From: Deltaproteobacteria bacterium
Lineage (GTDB): Bacteria; Lernaellota; Lernaellaia; JACKCT01
Direction: 5' to 3'
DNA: 64,000 bases
Assembly: GCA_027493875.1 (NCBI GenBank)
Contig: JAOSJX010000002.1
Span: forward strand, 1-64,000
This document shows positions 9,687 through 20,094 of this stretch, in pieces (position 1 is the stretch's first letter; every line of letters starts with the position of its first letter). Made by a program: the position numbers and the translations under genes. Below the pieces are notes generated by a model. That model was not told where the DNA came from, made no database searches, and was given only the letters and a program-made list of their open reading frames with translations.

Positions 9687-9884
9687 TGTGGTCGGAGTCC
9701 AATCCGTTGGAATCGGCGTCATCGTAGGGTTCCGTGTTCAAGCATGAGCATTATCGTACGGCCAGTAAACTCTACGGGAACTTTTCTCGGCATTTGCTCG
9801 TGCGGGTATTATACACCAAATCTCCTGAGCGAGTCGCCTGGAGCGGTTCGCGAATGCACGTATTTCCTCCACAAACATCAGGTG

Positions 9885-10360
9885 GGCGCGGTCGACAGTT
9901 TTCAGTCAACAGTTATTGAGATTTGCATAATTAATGGCACGGTGATTTTCCATCAGGGCTTCCGCGGTGCCGGCCCCTTCGGGGGCTTCTCGATCTTCTT
10001 CGCGCTTTTCCCCAGGGCTCACCAGCCTTCGCTAAAGCTACGGCGTGGCAGGCGCCGCGGGCTACTCCCCGTCGCCGCGCAAGCGGGGCTCGCGTTCGAT
10101 CGGCGATCACGCCTCGGGGGGACGAAACGCCCGAAGGGCGTGACAGGGAATAGCCAGGCGCGTCAGCGCCTGGGATCGGATCGAAGAACAAAACAGCCCC
10201 GAAGGGGCCGGCACCGGATCGCCGCCGCGCGGATAGGATAGCGCGACGCCGGGTCGAAGCATTATTAATACAGAGGCCTATAACAGCATTCTCCGGCGTC
10301 GCGGCCGTTTTCGTCCGTGCGAGCTTTCGACTTTCGACTTTGAACTTTGAACCGTCAACC
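9885..10360. repeat. composite dispersed repeat with nested element
   Basis: The outer parts (GCGGTCGACAGTTTTCAGTC near 9890 and GCATTCTCCGGCGTCGCGG to about 10360) resemble, in inverted orientation, the sequence at 25206-25345. In that copy the two parts are nearly contiguous. Here they are separated by about 345 bp (9925-10269) bounded by near-identical direct repeats GCATAATTAAT and GCATTATTAAT. The nested part is full of short palindromes (CCCCTTCGGGG, CGCCCGAAGGGCG, CAGGCGCGTCAGCGCCTG). No gene is supported. ORFs across it on both strands are low-complexity Arg/Pro/Gly-rich products. Confidence 0.6.
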
Positions 10361-10448
10361 AAGCCTCGCCGAGGACGCGCTTACGTTATTCGGGGTGTCA
10401 AGGAAATTGTGGCGTTTATCCGGCAATAATGATACCGATCCGCATTCG

Positions 10449-12448
10449 ATGGGGCGTTTTCGTGTTGGACGATTGCGTTTGACGCATTTTGCGGCGGCGG
10501 CGCTGATCTGGGCCGCCGTTTCGTCGTGCGTCGGCGATGGGCGGGAATTTATTCCGGCGCGCGAACCGCGCGTCGCGCTATCGCAGAGCGGCGCCGTTTG
10601 GGCGCTTCCCGAGCCGGGATGGGACGCCCTGACGTTTCTCGACGCGCTCCCCCTGGAGCGTCGCTTTGGAACGCACGCGGCAGTTCTCCAGCCACGACCC
10701 GACGGGCGGCAACAACGACGGCTTCGTTTTCGGAACGGAACTCTACAAAGACGAAAACGGCGAATACGTCATCTTCGACGAGTACGGGCCGGGGTGCGTC
10801 TGGCGGATGTGGTTCACCGGTCCGACGTCGTGGCTCTCGCGCCTGCGCCTTTACGTGGACGACATGAGTAAGCCGGCCGTGGACCGCCGTTTCGTGCAAT
10901 ACTTTTCCGGCCTCCACGATCCCTTTCGCTATCCGCTCGCTGCAGTTCATTCACAAGAGCAGCGGCGGATTCGTCTCTTACGTTCCCATCCCCTTTCGTC
11001 ATCGCGCCAAGATCACGATGTCGATGAAGCCCGAGTTCTACCACGTGACCTATTCGCGGTACGACGCCGACCGCCGCGTGACGTCGTTCACCGGAAGCGA
11101 GGATCCCCGCCCCGCCCTTGCGCTCATGGCGGAGGAGCGCCTCGGCGCCGATCCCAAACGTTTCGCGGCCGACCGCTTCGACGAGACGACGGCGACCGTC
11201 GCGCCCGGAGCCCGTGAGACGTTATGGTCCGCCGCGGGCGCGGGCGCCGTGTGGTCCATCGAGTTGATGCCGGAGGCCGCCCCAGGCGACGCCCTCGACA
11301 ACGCGCGGCTTCGCATTTTTTGGGACGGAGAGGAACAACCCGCCGTTGACGCGCCGTTTCCGGATTTCTTCGGATCGGATCGGGTCGAGAACTCACCGAA
11401 GGCGCTGATGATGGGCCGGGACGGCGGCCGCTTCTACGCGTTCTGGCCGATGCCGTTCCGGCAAAGCGCGCGCGTCGAGATCGAGAACCGATCGGACACG
11501 CCCATCACGATTCAGGCGCGGTTCGGTCTCGTGGACCGCGCTTATCCCGAAACCGCGGGCTACTTCCGCGCGCGATTCCGCGAGGCGCAAACGGCCGCCG
11601 GGGGCGATTATTTGCTAATGGCCGACGAAGGCGCCGGGCACGTCGCCGGCACGGTGCTGACGATGCGCTCCACGGCGGGATCGAGTTACATGGAAGGCGA
11701 CGAACGGATTTACACGGACGCGAGCCTGACGCCGCAAATCCAAGGCACCGGCACCGAGGACTACTTCAACGGCGGCTGGTATTTCCTCCTCGGTCCTTTC
11801 AGCCGCGCGCTCCACGGCGCCACGGCCTACGAACAGAACGGGAAAGAGGGCTATTCCTCCTGTTACCGCCTGCACCTGTCCGACGTCATTCCCTACGCGG
11901 CGGGCCTGCGCTTCGGCATCGAGCACGACTATCAAAACGCCCTGCCCGGCGACCGCTACCGCAGCCTCGTGTTTTATTACGCGTACCCTCGCCTCGCGGC
12001 GCGGCGCACGGACCAACTGGACGTGGGCGATCCCGAGAGCGAAGCCGCGCACTCCTACCGGGCCGCGAAAAGCGATCCGATCCCGCCCCTGACGGCCCGC
12101 TACGAGGGCGATTTCGACGACGTGGATCGCACCGACCGGGGTGACGCGGTCACCGGCATGACGCGCTTTACGATGAAGGTGGCTCCCGACAACGAGGGCG
12201 TCATTTTGCGGCGGCGTTTGGATCAGTCTCGCGGGCGCCAGACGGCGCGCGTTTTTGTGGACGGCCGGGAAGCCGGCGTTTGGTACGACGCCGCGCAAAA
12301 CGCGTCCAAGCGTTTCGCCGACAGCGATTTCCTTCTACCGCGCTGGTCTACGGTCGACGAGGATTCGATATTGATCCGCCTCGAACCCGAGGGCGGCGTC
12401 CCCTTCACGCAATTCCGCGTCGAGGCGTGGTCGATCGTGAGGAAGTAG
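10449..12448 (+). CDS. GH172 / DUF2961 lipoprotein, frameshifted twice
   Basis: This is a member of the DUF2961 family, now glycoside hydrolase family 172, whose characterised members release furanose sugars. The start at 10449 precedes a lipobox (AAVSSC), so an envelope lipoprotein is expected. Three ORFs are joined at about 10665 (LERRFGT to RTRQFSSHDPTGGNNDG) and 10940 (to FIHKSSGGFVSYVPIPF). Family landmarks in order are GGNNDGF, CVWRMWFTG, the SSGGFVSYVPIPF strand, FWPMPFRQSA, and IQGTGTEDYFNGGWYF with the conserved Glu. The C-terminal beta domain ends at 12448. Total length is about 665 codons. The substrate is not predictable beyond the family. Confidence 0.85.
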
Positions 12449-12464
12449 CGGTGGGAATGGGGAG

Positions 12465-12570
12465 CGCTTTTTTCACCGCAGAGGACGCAGAGGAGGAAGC
12501 AGGCGGCAGGCTACAGGCGGCAGGGGCCGGCGGCAGGGAACAGGAGACGGGCGGCGGGAGGCGGGTTATC
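12465..12570. repeat. purine-rich intergenic low-complexity tract
   Basis: The text TTTTTTTCACCGCAGAGGACGCAGAGGAGG is followed by degenerate (GGCGGCAGG)n. The first part resembles a phrase often seen in intergenic DNA of uncultured bacteria. It lies between the convergent GH172 and hydrolase genes. No gene or clear hairpin terminator is seen. Confidence 0.4.
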
Positions 12571-12589
12571 GGGGGTGCGGCGCCGGGGA

Positions 12590-14281
12590 TTATTTTTCGA
12601 ACGGCGAGGCGGGAACCTGCACGGTGCCGCTCGAATAGCGGCTCATGAAATCGAGCACCTCGTCGAAGAACGGATTGCGGCCCTTTTTACCGAACACGGG
12701 GTCCATATGATCCCAGTTTTGGATGTAGGTGATTTCGTATCCGTATTCCGTGCGCGGTAAATCCTGCTCGCGCACCGGCGGCAGGCGGTCGCGGTATTCC
12801 TCGTAGAAGTCGGTCTGGGAGATGAGGTGCGTTCCGAAGGCGAGGACCGGGGCGTCCATCGCAGAGGTTTTGATCGTGAAGCTATTTCTCCCGCCACGTG
12901 CCGACGGTTTCCAATTGGTCCGCCGCCGCCATGTCGAGGCCGATGCGCGCGCTGTAGTACGGATCGACCGCGTTGGAAGGGCCGAAGTACACCGAGTGCA
13001 GCAGGTCCTGCACGTCCGCGGACTCTTCCGGATCGACCTCGTCATAATTCAGCCAGTGGTACAGATGATTTTCGTCGGTCGGATAAACGCCGCCCGCGTC
13101 AACGGCCGTCGGGCCGGCCAGTTTCCCCATGTTCGCGCGGACGATGCTGACCGGGCCGGACTCCTGGTCGAGAACGAATCCCGCGAACGCCTCATTGGTC
13201 AGCGTGACGTCGAGGCCGCGAAAGAGGCTCGGCAGGAAGAGCGTGAGCGGCCCCTTGTTGCGGAAAATGCCGTCGGGCCCCAACTCCGGGTCGTTCGGAT
13301 CGCCGAAGCCTTCCGCGGACGCCATCACGAGAATTTCCATGAAGGTGTAAATGTACGGGCCGAAGGGCGGAAAGGTCACGAAGCGCGGCGCGACGCCCTC
13401 GCGCATGAGCTGAATCTGGCGCGTGTACGAGTGATCGGTCATCCACGGGCGGTAGCGTCCCTCGCCGTCGATGAAGACCAAGCCGGCGAGCTCGTCGGCG
13501 CCGAGCATGCCGTCCTCGAACTGATAGGCGGCGAAGGCGCGCGTAAAGATGACGCCGCGCGAATGGCCGCCGAGAAAGACCGTGGCCTGCCGCTGCTCTT
13601 TCGGCACCTCGTGAATGAGGCGGCGCAGGTCGTGCATTTCGAGGTCGAGCGTCCATTCGCTCATGAACGCCGATTCCTCGTCGAACGCGTCGAGAAATCC
13701 GGCGAACCTTTTGCCGTTCACTTTTTTCCGCGGTAGTAATATTTGTAGGCGAGGCGCGGATCGCCGGCCTCTTCCGCGGCGTAGAATCCGTGGAGATCCT
13801 CGAGCAGATGGTGGCGCCGATCGACCACCCACACCTCGACGCCGCCCTCCGACATCTCGACGAGGCTCTTGGCGGTGTAAACCAGCGAGTTTGCGCCGAC
13901 CGTGAATCCCGGCAGGAGAATCAGCACCGCGTGCACCGGCCTCGGCGGATCGTCGAGCGTGTCCGCGCGGAAGCGGTAGTACGGTATTTTATTGTATTCC
14001 TTCGGGGTGTTCGTGCCGGTCAGCGGATTTTTCGCGGGGACGCCGCCGTCCAGGTAGCGGTATTCCCAGGTGACGGGAAAGGAGGGCACGTCGTCATCGG
14101 CGTCGTCGTCGGTTCCGGCGTCGTCGTCCGGCGCGTCATCGTCGCCGTCCTCCGGGCCGTCGTCGCCGTCGACGGCGCCGTCGTCGGATGCGTCGTCCGG
14201 ATTGCAGACGCACGCCGCGGAACCGGCCAGAAGAAACGCCGCCATCGCGAGGAGAAAAAATCGAGCCTTCATGCGTGCCAT
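12590..14281 (-). CDS. alpha/beta hydrolase lipoprotein, frameshifted twice
   Basis: This is a secreted alpha/beta hydrolase tethered by an N-terminal lipid. The signal MARMKARFFLLAMAAFLLAGSAAC is followed by an Asp/Ala/Gly-rich spacer of about 40 residues. The hydrolase core follows: ILLPGFTVGANS (oxyanion region) and GGHSRG (nucleophile elbow). The first frame change lies in an A6 run at 13722-13727 (YYYRGK to VNGKRFAGF), and the second lies near 12888 (GTWRE to SFTIKTSAMD). The C-terminus (QNWDHMDPVFGKKGRNPFFDEV) contains the likely catalytic His. Total length is about 560 codons. Substrate unknown; an esterase or lipase-like role is inferred. Confidence 0.8.
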
Positions 14282-14362
14282 CCCGTCGTCATCGAAAATT
14301 AAAATGAATCAATGCGTTCGAATGCGTCATTTTTAACATACCGGATCATCGTTGGAAAGCCC

Positions 14363-14388
14363 GAAAATCTTCGGAAAAAAAGATTTTC
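14363..14388. other. AT-rich hairpin
   Basis: GAAAATCTT and AAGATTTTC form a perfect 9-bp stem with an 8-nt loop just downstream of the minus-strand gene ending at 14398. It lacks a following T-run on the minus strand, so terminator function is only possible. Confidence 0.3.
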
Positions 14389-14397
14389 CTTTATTTT

Positions 14398-16737
14398 TCA
14401 GTGCCTTAGCGGACGCATCCCTGCGCCGCCTCGAGAAAGGGCGCGGTCCTCGCCGTCGAGCGTTCCGGAGCCGTCCAGGTCGGCGCCGTCGCAATAGCCG
14501 TTGCCCGGCGAGCACGCGGCGCCGTCGCCGTAGAGTGTCCACGCGGTGTCGAACAGCGTCGTGTCGTCGGCGTTCACGGCGCCGCCATCGTCCATGTCCG
14601 CCGCGACGCACCCCCGCGCCGCCCACGCACAATCGAGCGTTTCCGGCGCCATCGCGCACAGGGCCGCCTCGTTCCACAACCGGATCGATCCGAACCAGAC
14701 GTGCCGCGGATTCTCGACGGGAATCCACGTGTCCTCCGGCCCGATCGCTTCGTATCCGCCGCCCGACCGGCGCACCGGCACCGTCTGGCCGAAGCGGTCC
14801 GTGTAGCGGTCCTGAATCCACTGCTCCTTCGTGGCGAGTTTCGTGAAGATCTCGGATTCGATTTCCGGGTCGGTCAGCAGCGCCCAGGGCGCCGTGTTGC
14901 CCATGTCTTTTCGGGTTTCGATCCACGCGGTGCGCTGGTCGCCGAGATCGAATCCGCCGAAATGCTCGAGGGGCGCGTCGATGTCGAACATGCGCGCGTA
15001 GGTCGCGCCCATGTAGAGCATCTCGTCCGCGCTCGCGAGGACGGCGTCGAGCGCGCCGCCGGCCGCGGCCGCGACGGCCTCGTTGGCCGCCGCCGCGTAG
15101 ACGAGGTCGGCGAATATTTGCTGCATCCGCACCAGATTCCGCAGGTTCGCGCGCGATTCGGCGTAGAGCGGGCCGTCGCCGACGATCTCGGCGTAGTAGC
15201 ACAGGCCGACCGCGCCGAGTTCGAGTTCGACGAAATCGTCCATCATGCCGCCGAGCAGGTCGGGGATCAGATCCGGCGCGATGCGCGAGATGAGATCGGC
15301 GACGTCGTACCAGGGCACGCCGAATACCTCGAGACGCAAAATGTCGCGCCACGTGAGGCCGAAGAACGCGTCGTCCACGCTCTTGCACGTGAAGTCCGGC
15401 GCGGGAAGCGCGATGCCGAGAAGGTCGAACAGATAGGCGATCGCCGAATGCTCGATGGCGCCGGGCAGCGGAATTTCCGGGACGGGCGACGAGAGCCCGT
15501 CCTCGGACAGCGCCTGGGCGAGGTAGGCCATCGGGCAGGACGCGAGGCTGCCGAGGTCCTGCCATTCCGTGGTGCCGTCGGGACGCACCTGGCCGGCGGG
15601 CGTCAGCGTCGCGTAGCCGTGATGCTCGTCCACCGTCATCAAGATGTTGCCGTTGGCGACGGTCGTGTCTCCGACGCGCCGGCCGGCGTCCGCGGCATGT
15701 TGCGCGGCCAGGGCGAGATCGGCGGGAAGACCGGGCGTTTGCGCGGCGTCGAGCGCCGCGAGATAGCCCATGACGTAGTCGGTGAAATTATCGCGCGAAT
15801 TGTGGTTGCCCCAGAACGCACCCGTCCAATCGCCCTGCTTCGCGATCATCCACGACGAGCAGCAGTTCGAGATGCGCAGATAATTCGGGAGCTCGTCAAA
15901 GACGAAGGTGATCGCGTATTCGCCGAGTTCGTTGATCGGTTTGAAGCTGAAATAATACTCCTCCGGATCTTCGCGGTACGTGATGACAACGCCGTCGAAG
16001 AACGTGTCGAGAATTTCCTGCTCCAGCGGCGCCGGATACGTTACGGGCGGAGTCACCGGCGCGCCGTTGTGCGTTCGGGTGATCTCGTCGGCGACGCCGT
16101 CGAGCACGAGCGTCCAACCGGGCAGCGCCTCGCGCACCGTCAGGCCGTCGTGGCCGGTGACGCGCTCGCTGAAAACGAGGCCCTCGAAGAGGCGGATCAG
16201 CGTGAGTTCGAGATCGCGGCCGCCGATCGCTTTATAAAGGTTCCACGCGGTGAACGCGGACATGCCGATGGGATTGTTGTCGTTCGGGCCGGGCACGATT
16301 TCGTATTCGTCCCCGTCGCGGGCGATGTAGTATTTTCCGATCGTTGTGCCGAACGCGGCGTCGCCCGCGAGGCCGAACCGGTTGTAGCTGAGAAGCGTGC
16401 GCGCGGTGCGTTCCCGGTAGAACAAACGGAACGCGTCGGCTTTGGCGTCGGGATTGGGATCGGGCGGCCAATCCGGATCCGTGTCGTCGTCGGCGTCGTC
16501 GTCAACGTCGTCGTCGATATCGTCATCCGACGTGTCGTCGTCCGGAACATCGGTATCGTCGTCCGGCCAATCCGGGTGATCGAAGTCGTCGGTGTCGTCG
16601 TCATCGTCCGGCGCGGCGTCGTCATCGTCGTCCTCGGGAGCCGGTGTTCCGGCATCGTCATCGTCATCGTCGCCGCAGGCGGTCAAGCAGAAGAAGGCCA
16701 CCAGGATCGCCACGAATATCACCCTCGAATATCTCAT
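14398..16737 (-). CDS. Asp-rich lipoprotein with dockerin-like C-terminus, unknown function
   Basis: The long ORF in the track begins as a shadow of the upstream gene. The real start is ATG at 16737 (MRYSRVIFVAILVAFFCLTAC), with GGAG upstream and 13 nt after the previous stop. A spacer of about 75 residues rich in Asp follows the lipidated Cys. The body (about 600 residues) matches no family I recognise; it holds conserved-looking helices and NCCSSWMIAKQGDWTGAFWG. The tail has paired calcium-loop motifs (ADMDDGGAVNADD, ADLDGSGTLDGED) like dockerin/EF-hand repeats. The last residues may be frameshifted, since another frame near 14425 gives LFLEAAQGCVR with a stop at 14406. It is probably an extracellular, calcium-stabilised surface protein. 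Confidence 0.75.
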   Translation of the reverse strand: MRYSRVIFVAILVAFFCLTACGDDDDDDAGTPAPEDDDDDAAPDDDDDTDDFDHPDWPDDDTDVPDDDTSDDDIDDDVDDDADDDTDPDWPPDPNPDAKADAFRLFYRERTARTLLSYNRFGLAGDAAFGTTIGKYYIARDGDEYEIVPGPNDNNPIGMSAFTAWNLYKAIGGRDLELTLIRLFEGLVFSERVTGHDGLTVREALPGWTLVLDGVADEITRTHNGAPVTPPVTYPAPLEQEILDTFFDGVVITYREDPEEYYFSFKPINELGEYAITFVFDELPNYLRISNCCSSWMIAKQGDWTGAFWGNHNSRDNFTDYVMGYLAALDAAQTPGLPADLALAAQHAADAGRRVGDTTVANGNILMTVDEHHGYATLTPAGQVRPDGTTEWQDLGSLASCPMAYLAQALSEDGLSSPVPEIPLPGAIEHSAIAYLFDLLGIALPAPDFTCKSVDDAFFGLTWRDILRLEVFGVPWYDVADLISRIAPDLIPDLLGGMMDDFVELELGAVGLCYYAEIVGDGPLYAESRANLRNLVRMQQIFADLVYAAAANEAVAAAAGGALDAVLASADEMLYMGATYARMFDIDAPLEHFGGFDLGDQRTAWIETRKDMGNTAPWALLTDPEIESEIFTKLATKEQWIQDRYTDRFGQTVPVRRSGGGYEAIGPEDTWIPVENPRHVWFGSIRLWNEAALCAMAPETLDCAWAARGCVAADMDDGGAVNADDTTLFDTAWTLYGDGAACSPGNGYCDGADLDGSGTLDGEDRALSRGGAGMRPLRH

Positions 16738-16750
16738 CGTCCAACTCCGG

Positions 16751-17821
16751 TTATTCTTCGAACGCCGTGCGCACGACGCGGAAGCCGTTGTCCTCATCCA
16801 AACGATCGGACGCACCGAAGCGGCGGTAGGCGACGCGGCAATCCACCGCGCTGGCAAACATGGCGCCGCCGCGGTAGGGATGCCATTCGTGACCGCCTCC
16901 GCCGACGGGGTCCGTGACCGGATCGGCGGTGTAGTAGGCCTCGTGTTCCTGATCGGTGTTCCAGCCGTCCCAGACCCATTCCCAGATGTTGCCGAGCGCG
17001 TCGTACACGCCGAAGGCGTTGGGATCGAGCAACCCGACGCCGTGCTGATGGATGGCGGCGTTGCCGCAGTACCAAGCGATTTGCGGCAACAGCGGATCGG
17101 CGCAATCCGTGTCGGTGATGTCGCCGTTGTAGAAGGCGGTCGCCGTTCCGGCGCGCGCCATGAATTCCCACTCGGCCTCGGTGGGGAGGCGGAATCCGTC
17201 GCACTCCCATTCCCATTCAAATCCGCCGCCGGCTTCGGTGTAGCACGGCGTGTAGCCGAACAACTCCGAGAGCTCGTTGCAAAACTCCGCGGCGCGCGTC
17301 CAACTGACGGAGCCGACGGGATACTGTTCGGCGCATTCCCACTGGTAGATATCGATTTCGCCGGCCACCGCCTTGTAGAGCGATTGCGTGATTTCGTACT
17401 TGGCCGCATAGAAGGGCCGCGTGAGCGTCACCTCGTGCTGAACCTCCAGAGGGTCGCGCCCGAGCTCCTCCTCCGGGCTTCCCATCATGAAAACGCCCGC
17501 GGGTATCAGCACGACCTCGGGCTCGATGAGCGCGCCGACGATCTCGGGGCAGTATTCGTCATCATCGCCGGTTGTATCGTCGTCCGCGGTGTCGTCGTCC
17601 GACGTATCGTCGTCGCCGGTATCGTCGTCGGATACGTCGTCGTCATCGCCCGCATCGTCGTCCGGCGACGCGTCGTCATCGGCGACCGTGTCATCGTCGG
17701 GGGCCGCCGAGTCGTCGTCGCCCTCCCCCGCGGGATCGTTCGTCGCGTCGCCGCCGCAATTGAGCGCCGAGCCGGTCAGAAGCAAACAAGACGCCAAGAG
17801 AAAGAAGGAGAATCGCTTCAT
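16751..17821 (-). CDS. SUMF1/FGE-sulfatase-domain lipoprotein
   Basis: This intact 356-aa lipoprotein (lipobox near ALNC) has an Asp/Ser/Thr-rich spacer to about residue 90 and then a formylglycine-generating-enzyme-like (SUMF1) fold. Landmarks are PAGVFMMGS, YEITQSLYKAVAG, PVGSVSWTRAAEFC, RLPTEAEWEFMARAG, GLYD-type GVYDALGNIWEWVWD, RGGAMFASAVDCRVAYR and NGFRVVR. True FGEs use a Cys pair in the LCHxSYCxRYR region. Here only one Cys is present (VDCRVAYR), so catalysis of Cys oxidation is unlikely. It is first in a two-gene unit with the dockerin-like lipoprotein. It probably serves a binding role. Confidence 0.85.
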   Translation of the reverse strand: MKRFSFFLLASCLLLTGSALNCGGDATNDPAGEGDDDSAAPDDDTVADDDASPDDDAGDDDDVSDDDTGDDDTSDDDTADDDTTGDDDEYCPEIVGALIEPEVVLIPAGVFMMGSPEEELGRDPLEVQHEVTLTRPFYAAKYEITQSLYKAVAGEIDIYQWECAEQYPVGSVSWTRAAEFCNELSELFGYTPCYTEAGGGFEWEWECDGFRLPTEAEWEFMARAGTATAFYNGDITDTDCADPLLPQIAWYCGNAAIHQHGVGLLDPNAFGVYDALGNIWEWVWDGWNTDQEHEAYYTADPVTDPVGGGGHEWHPYRGGAMFASAVDCRVAYRRFGASDRLDEDNGFRVVRTAFEE

Positions 17822-17843
17822 AAAATTTCCATTCGACGGACAA

Positions 17844-17870
17844 AGGGCCCGGCGGACGCCGCCGGGCCCT
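17844..17870 (-). terminator. rho-independent terminator candidate
   Basis: AGGGCCCGGCGG and CCGCCGGGCCCT form a 12-bp perfect stem with a 3-nt loop. On the minus strand it follows the stop of the propeller/Cys-rich gene (17898) and is followed by TTTGTCC. The T-tract is weak, but position and stem are good. Confidence 0.65.
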
Positions 17871-17897
17871 GCATCATCGCCCGAACAGGCTTTGATC

Positions 17898-19897
17898 TCA
17901 ACTGCAACCGCAGCAGCCGCCGGTCACCTCGCCTTTTCCGGGTTCTTCCTCGATGCCGGGCTCTTCGCCGTCGTCATCGTCGCCGAATTCCGGGTCGTCG
18001 CCGTCGTCGTCATCGACGTCCGGCGCGTCCCAACAGGCGTCCGACGTTTCGTCGCACTCCTCATTGTCGTCGCACGGATTGCCGCTGCTGTAGCACTGCT
18101 CGAAGGCTTCGTTACAAAGCTCTTCGCCGTTGCAGTACAGCCCGTCGTCCTCGCAGGGAAGCGGGCCCTGGTCGCATTCGTGCGTCTGTTCGTTGCACGT
18201 CTCCTCGCCGTCGCAGAACTCTTCGTCGGCGCAAGGATTTCCGGAATGATCGCACAGGCCCGTCGTCTCGTTACAGGTTTCCGAGCCGTTGCAGAAAATC
18301 CCGTCGTCGGCGCAAGGATCGCCGGAATGCGTGCACTGGTCGAGAAATTCGTTGCAGGCTTCGAAGCCGTTGCAGAAATTTCCGTCGTCGCCGCAGGGCG
18401 GCATGCCGGACTGGCAGAGGAAATTCTCGCAGGTCTCCACGCCGTTGCAGAACTGGCCGTCGTCGCAATGCGCGTCGATGCTGCACGAACACAGGATCTT
18501 GTAGTCGACGGAGCCCGCGGCGTCGGAAACGCTTCCGCCGCCGACTTCTTTGGCGCCGATCATCTGCGCGATGTTGGTGCCGTCGAGGTACTGCGCCTCG
18601 CAGACGAGCGGGTCCGCGGTGAAGTGCACTTCGATCGTGAAGCTCGCGTCGGGGCGAGGTTCTGCCCGTAGGAAACGGTCAGGTCCGACCAGTCGATGGT
18701 GCCGTCGTCGACGTTGTTGTTGGACGCGGGATTTGAATAGAGGTATGCGAGTTGGTTCGTGTCGTACGTATCCCGGACCGGGAGGATGTCGATCGCGGTC
18801 GAGCCGATGTTGGAGACGGTGATCCGGAAGATCGCTTCCTGGCCGGCGCCGATATCGCCGGTGGGATGGGAAATCAGTTCCTTCGTGAGGTTGCTGCCGT
18901 ACGACACGTAGGTCACCTCGACGTCGGTCGGGCTGCAATACGGATTGCACGCATCGGACGCCAGGTCCTGCCGGGACCGTTCCTGCAACGTGGTCTGGTC
19001 ATAGGCGCGGATGCTGGGCGGTTTCCACCCGGCGGAGAAATAGCGGCCGACGGAGACGTAAACGAGGTTTTCGTCCGAGTTGACCGCCACGCCGCGGCCG
19101 TCGTCCCCGAGGTTGATTTTGTTTTCCACGCCGCTGCCCGTGTTGTATTTCAACAGGTAGTTGTGTCCGTCCGCCTCCGGCGGATCGTCGCTGCAATGCG
19201 CGCAAATCGACGCGGTGAACACGACCGGCGTTCCGGTTTTGTTTTCGACGGCGAGTCCCTGCGCGACCTCGGACTGCGTGAACGATCCGACCTGCGCGTG
19301 GGTGTCGATGTTGTACCAGCGGATGGTTTCCGTTCCGTCGGTGACGAAAATGACGTCCTGGCCGCCGACGTTGGGGACGACGTCGATGTCGTACGCGCCG
19401 TTTCCCGTGGGCAGGAGCCAATGACCGACCGAGCCGAAGTTCTGCGTATCGTAGACGAAGATATCCAGTTCGGTCCGGTCCACGACGAAAAGTTGTCCGC
19501 GCTCCTCCAACACGTCGATGCCCGCGATGTTGTCGGTGCCGGCCAACGTGATGGTCCCGAGCGGCGTGGCGTCACGCGCTCCGAACGCATCCACTTTGTT
19601 GCTCGCTTCGTAGCTGACGAACAGATGTTCGTAGGTGGGGTCGATCGCGAGTCCGACGGCACCCCAAGCGCGATTCGTGGGCCGAAACTCATCCGCCGAC
19701 AAAAGCTGATCGCCGTTGATCGCGTAGACCATGATCGGATAGTTGGTCCGGAAGATGGAGTCGATGGCGCCGATCACGAACAACGTGCGCGGCGGAGGGT
19801 TTTGTTGCGCCGCGGCCGGTGCGGCGAACACGATCAGTCCGAGAAACATCGCGACGATTTTGAGAGCCGATAATGTACGTCGTTGAGACCGGATCAC
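17898..19897 (-). CDS. secreted beta-propeller/Cys-rich repeat protein with C-terminal Cys tail, frameshifted
   Basis: The start is GTG at 19897, with AAGGAG 8 nt upstream. A signal peptide (FLGLIVFAAPAAAQ) follows. Residues to about 330 resemble YVTN/NHL-type propeller blades (GAVGLAIDPTYEHLFVSYE, GAYDIDVVPNVGGQDVIFVTD). A DUF11-like beta domain follows (EAIFRITVSNIGSTAIDILPV). After a frame change in a C-run near 18653 come about seven Cys-rich units of the type CDDGQFCNGVETC, like eukaryote- and myxobacteria-type Cys repeats. The end is an Asp/Glu-rich spacer and the tail GGCCGCS. It should be exported; how it is retained is unknown, and the Cys tail may be the signal. Confidence 0.8.
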
Positions 19898-20094
19898 CGT
19901 CCCGACTCCTTCCCGCCGGCAAGACCCATCAAAGCCTTCGAGGCGATTTATGAGCATTGCGCGATCCTAGATACAAAAAATGCGGCTCCGAGAGCGCCGC
20001 TGCCTTTATTCGCATGCGCGATTCATTATATCATTCCCCGTTCCAGTGACAACGGCCACGCACCGGCCGCCATTCTTTTTTTGAGGGTAGTTCG

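Noticed and set aside
9655-9745. complete tRNA gene on the minus strand
   Set aside because: The 3' end and CCA look real, but the T-stem has mismatches and no 5' acceptor strand or D-arm pairs with it.
9931-10362. 143-aa minus-strand ORF and overlapping plus ORF
   Set aside because: Lie wholly in the palindrome-rich repeat; composition is typical of spurious ORFs.
14701-16917. 738-aa plus-strand ORF
   Set aside because: Antisense of the dockerin-like lipoprotein; no domain and no signal.
16592-18622. 676-aa plus-strand ORF
   Set aside because: Antisense shadow of the SUMF1, dockerin-like and Cys-rich genes; composed of Val/Arg/Ser-rich text from the Asp tracts.
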